Assembly: GCA_016197205.1 (NCBI GenBank)
Contig: JACPWG010000097.1
Location: 1-47,093, forward strand
Reading direction: 5' to 3'
Source of the DNA: Planctomycetota bacterium
GTDB lineage: Bacteria > Planctomycetota > MHYJ01 > WSZJ01 > JACPWG01
Length of the DNA stretch: 47,093 nt
This document shows positions 46,431-47,093 of the stretch, piece after piece. The notes under the pieces were generated by a model. The model did not search any database and was not told the origin of the DNA. It was given only the letters and a program-made list of their open reading frames with translations. The position numbers were made by a program, and so were the translations under genes. Within the stretch, counting starts at the first letter, position 1. Each line of letters starts with the position of its first letter.

Positions 46431-47093
46431 ACCTCTTCGCTCCAGGCGCGCACGCACCACGACGCGGCTTCGTACTCCTCGTCACGCTCGCGCTCCTTTC
46501 CCTGCTCTCCATGCTCGCGATCCTGTTCGTGCGCAGGACGCAGTCTGAGCAGACGGTCAGCCGGTGCTATCTGGAGCGCGTCCGCGCCCGGATGCTTGCC
46601 GAGGCCGGGCTGGAGCGCGCGATCGCCGGCGTTCGGGCCATGGAAATGCAGCAGGCCTGGCTCGATCCGCGCGACGACTGGTCGTACAAGGAACTGTATA
46701 CCCGCCTCGAATTCCCGCCCGCGGATTTTCCGGCCCTCCCGGGCCTCCGCGCGCCCGGCACCCCGCCCAAAGCGCTGGAGGACGCGGTCTATGTGTCCTA
46801 CTACGACCCCGCCCACGTCAAGGTCGACGCCCGCGGCGTGAGGCGCGGCTACTCCGGCGCCGTGGGCGGCACCCACGAGCGGGACGGGGACACCTACTCG
46901 CTCAAGATCCTCGACTGCGCGAGCCAGCTCAACGTCAACAATTTCGACCTTCCCGCCGTCGGCGCGCTCCCCGCGCACCCCGGCAATGCGGCGCTCTTCA
47001 GGATGCTCGACGGCCTCGGTCAAGCGCTCGGCGAGCCCAACCTCGGCTCGCAAACGATCCTGAATCACATCCTGGCGAGGCGCCGTCTGGGCT
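46427..47093 (+). CDS. GspK/PilX-like minor pseudopilin (partial)
   Basis: At least 222 residues, running off the window. The ATG lies in ATGA with the FHA stop, with GAGGAG 10 nt upstream. The N-terminus has a class III-like prepilin leader, RRG before FVLLVTLALLSLLSMLAIL. Cleavage would follow Gly, and the mature helix lacks Glu at position 5, as in GspK. The next helix (RARMLAEAGLERAIAGVR) is typical of GspK/PilX. The later YSLKILDCASQLNVN resembles the GspK region that follows. GspK caps the type II secretion pseudopilus tip. Other genes of the system are expected downstream of the window. Confidence 0.8.
   Translation, partial: MNLFAPGAHAPRRGFVLLVTLALLSLLSMLAILFVRRTQSEQTVSRCYLERVRARMLAEAGLERAIAGVRAMEMQQAWLDPRDDWSYKELYTRLEFPPADFPALPGLRAPGTPPKALEDAVYVSYYDPAHVKVDARGVRRGYSGAVGGTHERDGDTYSLKILDCASQLNVNNFDLPAVGALPAHPGNAALFRMLDGLGQALGEPNLGSQTILNHILARRRLG

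Overview
The window is a roughly 70% GC chromosomal segment from a heterotrophic bacterium with heavy Ser/Thr-kinase signalling. The mix of large multidomain kinases, an FG-GAP sensor kinase, class III cyclases, HEAT and TPR proteins, a prkA-yhbH-spoVR operon and many intergenic palindromic repeats fits Planctomycetota best, with Myxococcota or an uncultured relative as alternatives. This placement is inference; there is no rRNA or tRNA in the window. Several start sites are preceded by good sigma70-type promoters (TTGACT or TTGACA, 17 bp, TATNNT-like).

Layout. 1-12.6 kb: a soluble-adenylyl-cyclase-like protein (minus), a FAD oxidoreductase fused to an acetoacetate-decarboxylase-like domain (plus) and a convergent FAD oxidoreductase paralogue (minus), bounded by 272-bp direct repeats that each contain a 137-bp foldback element. 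12.7-18 kb: a minus-strand operon with a TerB-domain probable pseudokinase, a C45-type amidohydrolase, a methyltransferase and a small Cys-containing protein. 18-19.3 kb: an exported thioredoxin-like protein whose first active-site Cys codon is UGA, followed by a bacterial SECIS-like hairpin. It is the strongest novelty candidate here, a UxxC selenoprotein. 19.6-22.4 kb: a tightly overlapping operon of RHH antitoxin, MazF-like toxin and two GspE/PilB-like proteins that have lost their ATPase motifs.

22.4-28.9 kb: a kinase-cyclase-kinase protein, a truncated higB with intact higA, a coiled-coil PD-(D/E)XK-like protein and repeat-rich noncoding DNA carrying several copies of a 120-bp palindromic element. 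28.9-33.1 kb: an FG-GAP beta-propeller receptor kinase. 33.6-39.9 kb: the stress operon prkA, a 56-aa membrane microprotein absent from the classical operon, yhbH and spoVR, with a HEAT-repeat gene upstream. 40.4 kb to the end: a TPR kinase, an FHA protein and a GspK/PilX-like minor pseudopilin cut off by the window. The first two share a GspE-N-like N-terminus.

Taken together, the region looks like a signalling and envelope island. Its kinases and cyclases sense the environment, the PrkA/SpoVR module handles starvation, and fragments related to type II secretion/type IV pili appear in two places (19.6-21.8 kb as degenerate ATPases; 44-47 kb as FHA plus pseudopilin).
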